Source: Oscillospiraceae bacterium (lineage in GTDB: Bacteria > Bacillota > Clostridia > Oscillospirales > Acutalibacteraceae). From it: a DNA stretch of 5,130 nt. The notes beneath the pieces were generated by a model. It worked only from the letters and a program-made list of their open reading frames with translations. It searched no databases and was not told where the DNA came from. The translations under genes were made by a program, and so were the position numbers. The stretch is from contig CADBOL010000218.1 in NCBI GenBank assembly GCA_902796295.1, positions 1 through 5,130 of the forward strand, in the 5' to 3' direction. Numbering within the stretch: the first letter of the stretch is position 1; each line of letters begins with the position of its first letter. This document shows, in pieces, positions 1 through 5,130 of this stretch.

Positions 1-471
1 CCCGGCAAAGGCGCAGCTTTCGTCAGAACCAAAATAAGAAACGTCATCGGCGGAGCGGTTACCGAGCGTACCTTCAACCCCACCGATAAATTCCCCACCG
101 CTTATATTGAGCGCAAGGATATGGAATATTCATATAATGACGGCGATCTCTATTACTTTATGGATCCCGAGACCTACGATATGGTTCCCATCAGCGCGGC
201 TACTCTGCCCGACAACTTCAAGTTTGTCAAAGAAAACATTACCTGCCGCATCCTTTCCTACAAGGGCAATGTTTTCGGCGTAGAGCCCCCGACAACAGTT
301 GACCTTCAGGTCACAAAGACCGATCCCGGCTTCGCAGGAAACACAGCGACCAACGCCACAAAGCCCGCCACCCTTGAAACAGGCGCCGAGGTCAAGGTAC
401 CTCTGTTTATTGATGAGGGTGAAATGATTACAATCGACACCCGTACGGGTGAATATCTCAGCAGAGCATAA
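1..471 (+). CDS. efp: Elongation factor P, 3' part (5' end outside window)
   Basis: EF-P binds between the P and E sites of the ribosome and relieves stalling during peptide-bond formation at consecutive prolines; it acts in the cytoplasm. The frame is open from base 1 and gives 156 residues. It begins [11 protein letters not shown], the loop of the N-terminal KOW-like domain whose lysine (codon 7-9) aligns with the modified lysine of EF-P (Lys32 in Bacillus, Lys34 in E. coli). About 29 residues are therefore missing upstream, and the full protein would be about 185 residues, normal for the family. The two OB-fold domains follow; the conserved C-terminal segment [16 protein letters not shown] starts at 361 and the protein ends [11 protein letters not shown]. 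The ATG at 121 is internal, not the start. The lysine is present, but no modifying enzyme gene is visible here, so its modification is unknown. The next gene starts 18 nt downstream, suggesting co-transcription. Identification is very secure. Confidence 0.97.
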   Translation, partial: PGKGAAFVRTKIRNVIGGAVTERTFNPTDKFPTAYIERKDMEYSYNDGDLYYFMDPETYDMVPISAATLPDNFKFVKENITCRILSYKGNVFGVEPPTTVDLQVTKTDPGFAGNTATNATKPATLETGAEVKVPLFIDEGEMITIDTRTGEYLSRA

Positions 472-474
472 ATC

Positions 475-481
475 AGGGAGG
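475..481 (+). promoter_or_regulatory. Strong ribosome binding site of the zinc-ribbon gene
   Basis: AGGGAGG lies 8 nt before the ATG at 490 and is a near-perfect match to the anti-Shine-Dalgarno sequence. It fixes the start of the small acidic protein and sits only 3 nt after the efp stop codon. Confidence 0.85.
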
Positions 482-489
482 ATTTCAAA

Positions 490-909
490 ATGGGAATTAA
501 CGAAAAAGCCGCTTATCTCAAAGGTCTTGCAGACGGCCTTAAGCTTGATGCCGATAAAGACGTCAACAAGCTGCTCCTCGCGGTTGTTGACACCATATCC
601 GAAATGGCTGAGCTTGTAGATGAGATAGACATGGATCTTGCCGATTTCACAGATCAGCTCGACGCAGTTGACGAGTCTCTCGCAGACCTTGAAGAGTATG
701 TCTATGAGGAATGCGACTGCGGCTGCGATGATGATGACTGCTGCTGTGGCGGCGAAGAACTCTATGAAGTGGTCTGCCCCTCATGCGGTGAGACCATAAC
801 CGTTGACGACGGTATTCTCGAAGACGGCGGATGCGAGTGCCCCGCCTGCGGAGAGAGCCTTGAATTCGACTTTGACCTTGACGACATAGACGAGGGCGAA
901 GAAGAATAA
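490..909 (+). CDS. CD1247 N-terminal domain-like acidic protein with C-terminal zinc ribbon
   Basis: The protein has 139 residues and no signal peptide or membrane segment, so it is probably cytoplasmic. The start MGINEKAAYLKGLADGLKLD resembles the N-terminus of the clostridial family that NCBI names after C. difficile CD1247; function is unknown. This is recalled resemblance, not a search. Residues 1-70 are helical, and 40-71 (ELVDEID...LADLEEYV) look like an acidic coiled coil. A cysteine cluster follows (C75, C77, C79, C84, C85, C86) embedded in aspartates. Then comes a zinc ribbon with knuckles C96-P-S-C99-G and C117-P-A-C120-G, plus an extra C115. The tail is rich in Asp/Glu. The CPxCG pairs are typical of structural Zn(2+) sites in nucleic-acid or ribosome-associated proteins, but the strong negative charge argues against direct DNA/RNA binding. 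Its tight position behind efp suggests a translation-linked or stress role (inference). That the gene is real is near certain, given its ribosome site and motifs; its job is not known. Confidence 0.85.
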   Translation: MGINEKAAYLKGLADGLKLDADKDVNKLLLAVVDTISEMAELVDEIDMDLADFTDQLDAVDESLADLEEYVYEECDCGCDDDDCCCGGEELYEVVCPSCGETITVDDGILEDGGCECPACGESLEFDFDLDDIDEGEEE

Positions 910-932
910 TCACCATTCTGTAAATATTTTAC

Positions 933-963
933 GAGCCCGGGCAGGATAATCCAAACCGGGCTC
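933..963 (+). terminator. GC-rich hairpin after the efp pair, possible weak terminator
   Basis: GAGCCCGG (933-940) pairs perfectly with CCGGGCTC (956-963). The 15-nt loop can fold further through GGA (944-946) and TCC (950-952). The downstream sequence ATATATGTTTATTA is A/T-rich but has no continuous T run, so termination would be partial at best. It sits 15 nt before the ribosome site of the phosphatase gene and probably lowers read-through from efp into the downstream genes. It could also be a processing or mRNA-stability hairpin. Confidence 0.5.
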
Positions 964-978
964 ATATATGTTTATTAC

Positions 979-983
979 GGAGA
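979..983 (+). promoter_or_regulatory. Ribosome binding site of the phosphatase gene
   Basis: GGAGA lies 4 nt before the ATG at 988 (GGAG core, 5 nt). It supports that start, which also gives a normal short lead-in before the RHA motif. Confidence 0.6.
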
Positions 984-987
984 AAAC

Positions 988-1668
988 ATGGCAGAAGGAA
1001 AGATACTCAGAGAGCTTTTTCTTATAAGACACGCGGAAAGCAGAGGAAACGCCGGCATAGAGAGCGAAGGAATCGCCGATTCCGTCGACCCTCTTCTGAC
1101 AGAGCTCGGTGTCTCTCAGGCGGAGAAGCTCGGAATTTACTGGAAAAGCAAAATTACATTTGACGCCGTTTACTCGAGCGGTCTGCGAAGAGCGGTTGAG
1201 ACGGCAAACGGGATTATTGAGCATCAGCCGGGAAGCCCGGAGCTCAATATTCTGCCCGATTTGTGTGAGACCGGAGTTCCCGCGGAATATGACGGTTTCA
1301 CCTTTGAAGAGCTGAAATCTCTCTGCCCGGCGGCAGTGCCGGCAGAGGACATCGGAGAAAACGCAAAGACGGTTGTTCCCTATGAAACTCCGGGGGAAAG
1401 TGAGAAAGAGTATTTTCAGCGTGCAGAGAGAGTACTCGATTATTTTGAGGCGCATTATTCGAGCGGCGAAAAGCTTGCGGTTGTTTCTCACGCGGCTTTT
1501 CTGACCTACATTATCTTTTATATTATCGGTTACCGCGACAAGGAGCCGGATTATGATTTCACACTGTCAAACACAGGCGTGACAAGGATTATTTTTTATG
1601 AAAAGGGCACATATCCATACGGAGATGTCGCCTTTGAGGGAGTAAACGATTTAAGGCATCTTGTATAA
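988..1668 (+). CDS. Histidine phosphatase (PGAM-like) family protein
   Basis: The protein has 226 residues and belongs to the phosphoglycerate mutase-like branch of the histidine phosphatase superfamily, which transfers a phosphoryl group through a phospho-histidine. The signature LIRHAES at 12-18 replaces the usual LVRHGET, with Arg14 and the nucleophile His15. VYSSGLRRAVETA (61-73) carries the second phosphate-pocket arginine, probably Arg68. Glu94 in DLCETG is the likely general acid, and VVSHAAF (165-171) supplies the second catalytic His168. Length and motif spacing are normal and all core residues are present, so the enzyme should be active. There is no signal peptide. The substrate cannot be read from sequence; cobalamin-pathway, sugar-phosphate and broad-specificity phosphatases share these motifs. 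The G-to-A change in RHA and in SHA is a tolerated variant. The ABC transporter gene starts 37 nt downstream on the same strand, so the two may share an mRNA, but no functional link is evident. Confidence 0.92.
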   Translation: MAEGKILRELFLIRHAESRGNAGIESEGIADSVDPLLTELGVSQAEKLGIYWKSKITFDAVYSSGLRRAVETANGIIEHQPGSPELNILPDLCETGVPAEYDGFTFEELKSLCPAAVPAEDIGENAKTVVPYETPGESEKEYFQRAERVLDYFEAHYSSGEKLAVVSHAAFLTYIIFYIIGYRDKEPDYDFTLSNTGVTRIIFYEKGTYPYGDVAFEGVNDLRHLV

Positions 1669-1705
1669 GAGGAAGAAGAAAGTCTGAGAAAGAGAAGAAA
1701 AAAGT
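1669..1705 (+). promoter_or_regulatory. Purine-only leader of the ABC transporter gene
   Basis: Of the 37 bases between the phosphatase stop and the transporter start, 33 are purines (pyrimidines only at 1683-1685 and 1705). No clear GGAGG lies at the right distance; the best candidate is AGAGAAG at 1691-1697, 8 nt before the ATG. GAGGAAG directly after the upstream stop is too far away. No promoter or terminator is visible, so co-transcription with weak or purine-rich-leader initiation is likely. Confidence 0.4.
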
Positions 1706-4700
1706 ATGCTTGAATTAAAAGAAATTGTAAAAGAATACCCGACCGGCGGAGAAAAGGTGGTTGCTCTCAAGGGTGTGAGCGTGGATTTCCGCAGGAGTGA
1801 ATTTGTGTCGATTCTCGGTCAGTCCGGCTGCGGCAAGACCACACTGCTGAATATCATCGGCGGTCTTGATCAGTACACGACGGGCGACCTTGTGATTGAA
1901 GGCAAATCCACAAAAGATTTCAAGGATTCCGACTGGGATAATTACAGAAATCACCGCGTCGGTTTCGTTTTTCAGAGCTATAACCTGATACCGCATCAGA
2001 CGGTGCTCGCAAATGTTGAGCTCGCTCTGACCCTCTCGGGCGTTTCAAAAGCCGAGCGCAAAAAAAGAGCAAAGGAAGCTCTTGAAAAAGTCGGCCTTGC
2101 GGATCAGCTCAGCAAAAAGCCGAATCAGCTTTCGGGCGGCCAGATGCAGAGAGTCGCGATAGCGAGAGCTCTCGTCAACGACCCCGAAATACTGCTTGCG
2201 GATGAGCCCACGGGCGCTCTCGACAGCGAGACGAGCGTGCAGGTTATGGATATACTGCGCGAAATCAGCAAAAACCGCCTGGTTATCATGGTAACGCATA
2301 ACCCCGACCTTGCTCAGGAGTATTCTACAAGGATAATCCGCCTGCTTGACGGCAGGATAGTTGATGATTCCGCGCCGTTCAACGCAAGTGAGCCCGAAAC
2401 CCCGGAAGACGAAGCCGGTGAGGCGGAGACCGAGGTAAAGAAAGAGAAAAAAGAGAAGAAACCGTCGATGTCCTTTTTCACGGCCCTCTCTCTTTCGCTC
2501 AATAACCTGCTGACCAAAAAAATGAGAACATTCCTGACCTCGTTTGCGGGGAGCATCGGAATCATCGGTATTGCCCTGATTCTCTCTCTGTCAAGCGGAT
2601 TTCAGGCCTATATAGACTCGATTCAGCGTGAGACGCTGACCTCTTATCCGCTCACCATTGACGCCGCGACCATGGATATGAATTCAATGCTCAGCGCTCT
2701 CTCGAATTTCGGCTCGCCCGAGATAAACCATGAGCTCGACAAGGTTTATTCCAACACTATGTCGCAGAATATGATGAAATCCTATTCATCGGGCGTATGG
2801 TTCAATGACTTGCAGAAGTTCAAGGATTTCCTTGACAAGAGCGATAAGGTCAAAGAATATGTTTCATCCATTCAGTATAAATACGGCGGTAAGATGACAA
2901 TTTACGCCGCCGACACCTCGGAAGGCGCGAATCAGGTTTATCCGAGCCCAGTGCTCGATATGGCGCAGAGCATGATGAGCGGCATGAATCTCTCATCTCT
3001 GGGCATTGACACCTCAACGATAGAGTCATATCAGCAGATGTACAACTCCTGGCAGGAGCTCATTGACAACCGCGAGCTTCTCAAGGATGAATATGAGCTT
3101 ATCAAGGGCAGCTGGCCCGAAAAATACAACGAAGTAGTTCTTATCATCGATAAAAACAATGAGATAAGCGATTTAACCATCCAGGGTCTCGGCATCACAT
3201 CTTCAGCCGATATAATGGATTCAATGATGGCGCTGATGAAGGGCGAGCAGGTTGAGGCCAAAACCTATGAGCTTGAATACGATGAGATTATCGGCAAAAA
3301 ATTCAGGCTCGTGACCGAGCCGGAGCTATTCAGCTATGATGAAGAGGCGGGCGAATGGCTCGATATGAGAGGCGACGAGGAGTATCTCAAGAAGACCGTT
3401 GACTCCGGCGAGGAAATCACCATAGTCGGTATCATCCGCCCGAGTGAGGATTCCGTCGCGATTGCCACTATGGGCACAATAGGTTATTCTTCGGAGCTTG
3501 TAAAACACGCGGCCGAAAAGACTGATAACGCCGAGATAGTCAAGAAACAGAAGGCGGACCCGAAGACCGATGTCTTCACCGGCATTCCCTTCCCCGAAAA
3601 AGAGGAAGAAGAAACCGAAGAAAAGAAAGCGGATAACAAAGCGACGGCGTCAGACGGAAAGAAAGCCGAAAGCACCCCGACAGCTTCTTTTGAGAAACCG
3701 GTCGTCTCATCCCTTGCCCTGACAGACAGGGCTCAGGCATCATTCACGGCAACTCAGCTGCCCGATATGTCATCAATGCCCTCTTACACAGAGGAGGAAA
3801 TATACGCCGAGATAGACAAGAGGTATCCGGAGCCCGAGGCGTCAAAGATGAAGCGCACGGTTGAGCTTATGCTCAAGCCCGTTCTCTCAATCTCAGAAAG
3901 GCGCGAGCTTACGGCTAACCTCAATGAGATGCTCGCCGGCTATGAAATCCCGGGTTACGGCAAAATAAGCGGCGAGCAGGCGCTGACATATCTCTCGATG
4001 ATGGATAAGGAAACCAAGCTGAAAATGCTCGGCGCGATGGTAACCGGAGCGTATCAGGAAATGCTGCCCGAAGAAGCGGAGGAAGAGACTCCCGAAGAGG
4101 AGAATACCGGAGAAGAAGCGGAAGAGGCAGAGCCCGAGCCGGAGCCCGAACCGGAACCGGAGCCCGAGCCCGAGCCGTTCGCGGCAAGCTATGAAGAGGC
4201 TCTCGAAATACTCGGCGTCGCCGATCTTACAAATCCCAAGCAGATTAATATCTACCCCAAGGATTTTGAATCAAAAGACGCCATTTCGGCTCTTATTGAG
4301 GAATACAATAATTCCGGCGAAGAGAAAGATAATATAAAATATACCGACTATATCGGAGTGATGCTCAAATCCGTCACAAAGATAGTCAATATTATCTCTT
4401 ATGTTCTTATAGCGTTTGTCGCGATTTCACTTGTTGTTTCATCCATAATGATAGGTATCATCACCTATATTTCGGTGCTTGAGAGAACCAAGGAAATCGG
4501 TATCCTGCGCTCGATAGGCGCGAGCAAGAGGGATGTTTCGAGAGTATTCAACGCGGAAACGCTGATTGTCGGATTTGTTTCAGGATCTATCGGAATAGGA
4601 GTGACCCTGCTGCTGATTATCCCGATAAACATACTTATCAAGTATCTCACGACTCTGCCCCATGTGGCGCAGCTCCCGCCGCAGGGAGCCGTAATCCTCG

Positions 4701-4795
4701 TGATTATAAGCATGTTCCTGACATTTATAGCAGGTCTTATCCCGGCGAGAATCGCATCGAAGAAAGATCCTGTTGTGGCACTGAGAACAGAGTAA
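1706..4795 (+). CDS. ABC transporter ATP-binding protein/FtsX-type permease fusion (MacB-like)
   Basis: This is a 1029-residue membrane protein combining an ATPase with a type VII (MacB/FtsX-like) permease. The ABC domain covers about residues 1-225: Walker A GQSGCGKT (38-45), Q-loop Gln90, signature LSGGQ (142-146), Walker B ILLADEP (162-168), D-loop ALD (171-173) and H-loop His198, all intact. An acidic then lysine-rich linker follows (228-253). TM1 is about 274-297. A very large outer domain (about 300-888) follows, then TM2 (about 890-921), TM3 (951-978) and TM4 (993-1014). The segment YISVLERTKEIGILRSIGASKRDV (921-944) is the classic FtsX/MacB cytoplasmic loop. The order NBD-TM1-outer domain-TM2-4 matches MacB, which works as a dimer as a mechanotransducer rather than a conventional pump. 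MacB outer domains are far smaller than this roughly 590-residue one. Residues about 631-826 are partly low-complexity, including eight EP dipeptides (809-824). The export substrate is unknown; peptide, lipoprotein or cell-envelope roles are possible. The start is sound because family members begin at this MLEL motif. Confidence 0.95.
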   Translation: MLELKEIVKEYPTGGEKVVALKGVSVDFRRSEFVSILGQSGCGKTTLLNIIGGLDQYTTGDLVIEGKSTKDFKDSDWDNYRNHRVGFVFQSYNLIPHQTVLANVELALTLSGVSKAERKKRAKEALEKVGLADQLSKKPNQLSGGQMQRVAIARALVNDPEILLADEPTGALDSETSVQVMDILREISKNRLVIMVTHNPDLAQEYSTRIIRLLDGRIVDDSAPFNASEPETPEDEAGEAETEVKKEKKEKKPSMSFFTALSLSLNNLLTKKMRTFLTSFAGSIGIIGIALILSLSSGFQAYIDSIQRETLTSYPLTIDAATMDMNSMLSALSNFGSPEINHELDKVYSNTMSQNMMKSYSSGVWFNDLQKFKDFLDKSDKVKEYVSSIQYKYGGKMTIYAADTSEGANQVYPSPVLDMAQSMMSGMNLSSLGIDTSTIESYQQMYNSWQELIDNRELLKDEYELIKGSWPEKYNEVVLIIDKNNEISDLTIQGLGITSSADIMDSMMALMKGEQVEAKTYELEYDEIIGKKFRLVTEPELFSYDEEAGEWLDMRGDEEYLKKTVDSGEEITIVGIIRPSEDSVAIATMGTIGYSSELVKHAAEKTDNAEIVKKQKADPKTDVFTGIPFPEKEEEETEEKKADNKATASDGKKAESTPTASFEKPVVSSLALTDRAQASFTATQLPDMSSMPSYTEEEIYAEIDKRYPEPEASKMKRTVELMLKPVLSISERRELTANLNEMLAGYEIPGYGKISGEQALTYLSMMDKETKLKMLGAMVTGAYQEMLPEEAEEETPEEENTGEEAEEAEPEPEPEPEPEPEPEPFAASYEEALEILGVADLTNPKQINIYPKDFESKDAISALIEEYNNSGEEKDNIKYTDYIGVMLKSVTKIVNIISYVLIAFVAISLVVSSIMIGIITYISVLERTKEIGILRSIGASKRDVSRVFNAETLIVGFVSGSIGIGVTLLLIIPINILIKYLTTLPHVAQLPPQGAVILVIISMFLTFIAGLIPARIASKKDPVVALRTE
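4130..4177 (+). repeat. In-frame Glu-Pro dipeptide repeat (8 units) in the transporter
   Basis: Eight consecutive GA[G/A]-CC[C/G] codon pairs encode eight Glu-Pro units (residues 809-824). Third positions vary (gag/gaa, ccc/ccg), so the DNA repeat is imperfect and probably not a recent slippage product. EP runs form stiff extended rods; here the run ends an acidic stretch (787-824) within the outer domain and may act as a spacer reaching through the cell wall (inference). Confidence 0.9.
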
Positions 4796-4823
4796 AAAAA
4801 GCCCGCTTTGGCGGGCTTTTTTT
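4794..4823 (+). terminator. Intrinsic terminator after the ABC transporter gene
   Basis: GCCCGC (4801-4806), a TTTG loop (4807-4810) and GCGGGC (4811-4816) form a 6-bp GC stem followed by seven T (4817-4823). Seven A (4794-4800) precede it, overlapping the stop codon, so the stem can extend to 13 bp. The symmetric A and T tracts make it potentially active in both directions, ending this gene run and blocking transcripts from the right. Confidence 0.96.
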
Positions 4824-4888
4824 AATGCGGAATGCGGAATGATGAATGCGGAATTGAGGGTCGCGTGCAATGCACGCTCCGGATTATA
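4824..4888 (+). repeat. Composite intergenic repeat, copy 1: heptamer array plus hairpin element
   Basis: Four 7-nt units run back to back: AATGCGG at 4824, 4831 and 4845, with the variant AATGATG at 4838. They are followed within a few bases by a 31-nt element (4858-4888) that starts GGGTCGC and ends TCCGGATTATA. Inside it GCGTGC (4863-4868) pairs with GCACGC (4872-4877) around an AAT loop. The same plan recurs in copy 2 about 68 nt on. It starts immediately after the terminator and is non-coding. Confidence 0.8.
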
Positions 4889-4892
4889 ATAA

Positions 4893-4955
4893 GTTAGCAG
4901 TTAGCAGGGAGCAGTTAGCAGTTTCGGGTCGCACGCAAGCGTACTCCGGATTATA
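4893..4955 (+). repeat. Composite intergenic repeat, copy 2: heptamer array plus hairpin element
   Basis: Four 7-nt units run back to back: GTTAGCA at 4893, 4900 and 4914, with the variant GGGAGCA at 4907. A 30-nt element (4926-4955) follows, again starting GGGTCGC and ending TCCGGATTATA. Its stem is GCACGC (4931-4936) against GCGTAC (4939-4944), with one C-A mismatch. The heptamer sequence differs completely from copy 1, but the unit length, unit number, position of the variant third unit and the following element are the same. Confidence 0.8.
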
Positions 4956-4978
4956 TATGTTTGTTATTGAAACCGCTT

Positions 4979-5003
4979 GTAAGGAACGACGTCCCGGCGT
5001 TCC
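4979..5003 (+). repeat. Degenerate REP-like hairpin 1 (GTAA + stem)
   Basis: GTAA (4979-4982) is followed by GGAACG (4983-4988) pairing with CGTTCC (4998-5003). After an A-G mismatch, two more pairs (CG/CG) close a 3-nt loop. It resembles the two cleaner GTAG-hairpins to its right but has a degenerate head. It is nested in a wider imperfect palindrome, CGCTTG (4974-4979) against CAAGCG (5007-5012). Confidence 0.5.
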
Positions 5004-5024
5004 GGGCAAGCGTGAGATTGCAAC

Positions 5025-5048
5025 GTAGGGCAGGCATTAATGCCTGCC
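5025..5048 (+). repeat. REP-like element, + orientation (GTAG + hairpin)
   Basis: GTAG (5025-5028) is followed at once by the perfect 20-nt palindrome GGCAGGCATTAATGCCTGCC (5029-5048), an 8-bp stem with a TTAA loop. A GTAG tetranucleotide abutting a stem-loop is the hallmark of REP elements moved by RAYT (TnpA-REP) transposases. No RAYT gene is in the window, so it would be mobilised in trans or be a relic. Confidence 0.6.
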
Positions 5049-5081
5049 GTGTACAAGGATGTGTGAGAGCATCATATAATC

Positions 5082-5105
5082 GGCGCGGATTTATCCGCGC
5101 CCTAC
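5082..5105 (-). repeat. REP-like element, - orientation (hairpin + CTAC)
   Basis: On the minus strand this reads GTAG (5105-5102), then an 8-bp stem GGCGCGGA/TCCGCGCC with a TAAA loop (5101-5082). The geometry is identical to the element at 5025-5048, though the stem sequence differs. It faces that element across a 33-nt spacer, giving a BIME-like pair. Confidence 0.6.
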
Positions 5106-5130
5106 ATGTTTTATCCTATCAAATTACATA

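Larger units (their letters stand above)
4824..5130. other. Gene-free, repeat-rich intergenic region
   Basis: These 307 bases hold no supportable gene on either strand. They consist of the two heptamer-plus-hairpin units (4824-4955), three REP-like hairpins (4979-5105) and short A/T-rich joins. From 5106 to the window end there is only A/T-rich sequence with no recognisable signal. Confidence 0.75.

Noticed and set aside
121..123. ATG at 121 as the efp start
   Set aside because: The frame continues upstream to base 1 with conserved EF-P sequence, including the PGKG loop; the true start is outside the window.
910..1491. 193-codon open frame on the minus strand
   Set aside because: It lies antisense to the phosphatase gene, whose catalytic motifs are all in the + frame; the minus-strand protein shows no recognisable motif.
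4580..4870. 96-codon open frame on the minus strand at the right end
   Set aside because: It starts within the heptamer repeats, crosses the terminator and runs antisense to conserved FtsX-domain coding sequence; no ribosome site.
4885..4890. TATAAT match as a -10 promoter box
   Set aside because: It is part of the repeated element end; no -35 at 16-18 nt (TTGAGG at 4854 is 25 nt away) and no gene follows.
4957..5028. 23-codon + strand frame (MFVIETACKERR...)
   Set aside because: No ribosome site, and it is built almost wholly from hairpin repeat sequence.
5075..5080. TATAAT match as a -10 box before the right edge
   Set aside because: The best -35 candidate (TGTACA at 5050) is 4/6 with 19-nt spacing, and a strong hairpin follows directly; too weak.
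4824..5105. Repeats as a CRISPR array
   Set aside because: Repeat units are 7 nt or single hairpins with differing sequences; there are no regular repeat-spacer units of 24-37 nt and no cas genes.

Overview
The window reads as chromosomal sequence from a Gram-positive anaerobe of class Clostridia, most likely of the Oscillospiraceae/Ruminococcaceae type. The evidence is an EF-P with a Bacillus/Clostridium-like PGKGAAF loop, directly followed by a protein of the clostridial 'CD1247 N-terminal domain' kind. A Firmicutes-style ABC transporter fuses the ATPase to an FtsX-like permease with a very large outer domain. Strong AGGGAGG-type ribosome binding and intergenic hairpin repeats of a kind common in gut Clostridia fit too. 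The taxonomic call is an inference, not a database result.

Layout: all four genes lie on the + strand. Positions 1-471 hold the 3' part of efp (elongation factor P), cut at its 5' end by the window. After 18 nt comes a small, very acidic, cysteine-rich protein (490-909) with a coiled-coil N-terminus and a C-terminal zinc ribbon. A GC-rich hairpin (933-963) separates this pair from a histidine-phosphatase (PGAM-like) gene (988-1668). After a 37-nt, almost all-purine gap comes a 1029-residue ABC transporter ATPase/permease fusion (1706-4795). A textbook intrinsic terminator (4794-4823) closes the run.

The last 307 bases (4824-5130) contain no gene I can support but are dense in repeats. Two tandem copies of a composite unit each consist of four heptamers in an A-A-B-A order followed by a shared 30-31 nt hairpin element. 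After them come three short hairpins. Two of these have exactly the form GTAG + 8-bp stem + 4-nt loop and face each other, as in the REP/BIME elements mobilised by RAYT (TnpA-REP) transposases; the third is a decayed version.

Function: efp and the zinc-ribbon gene look like a translation-linked pair. The phosphatase and ABC transporter may form a second transcription unit, but I see no shared pathway between them. The coding part is ordinary clostridial housekeeping/accessory content; the most unusual material is the repeat cluster, the cysteine cluster in the small protein, and the long acidic insertion in the transporter's outer domain.
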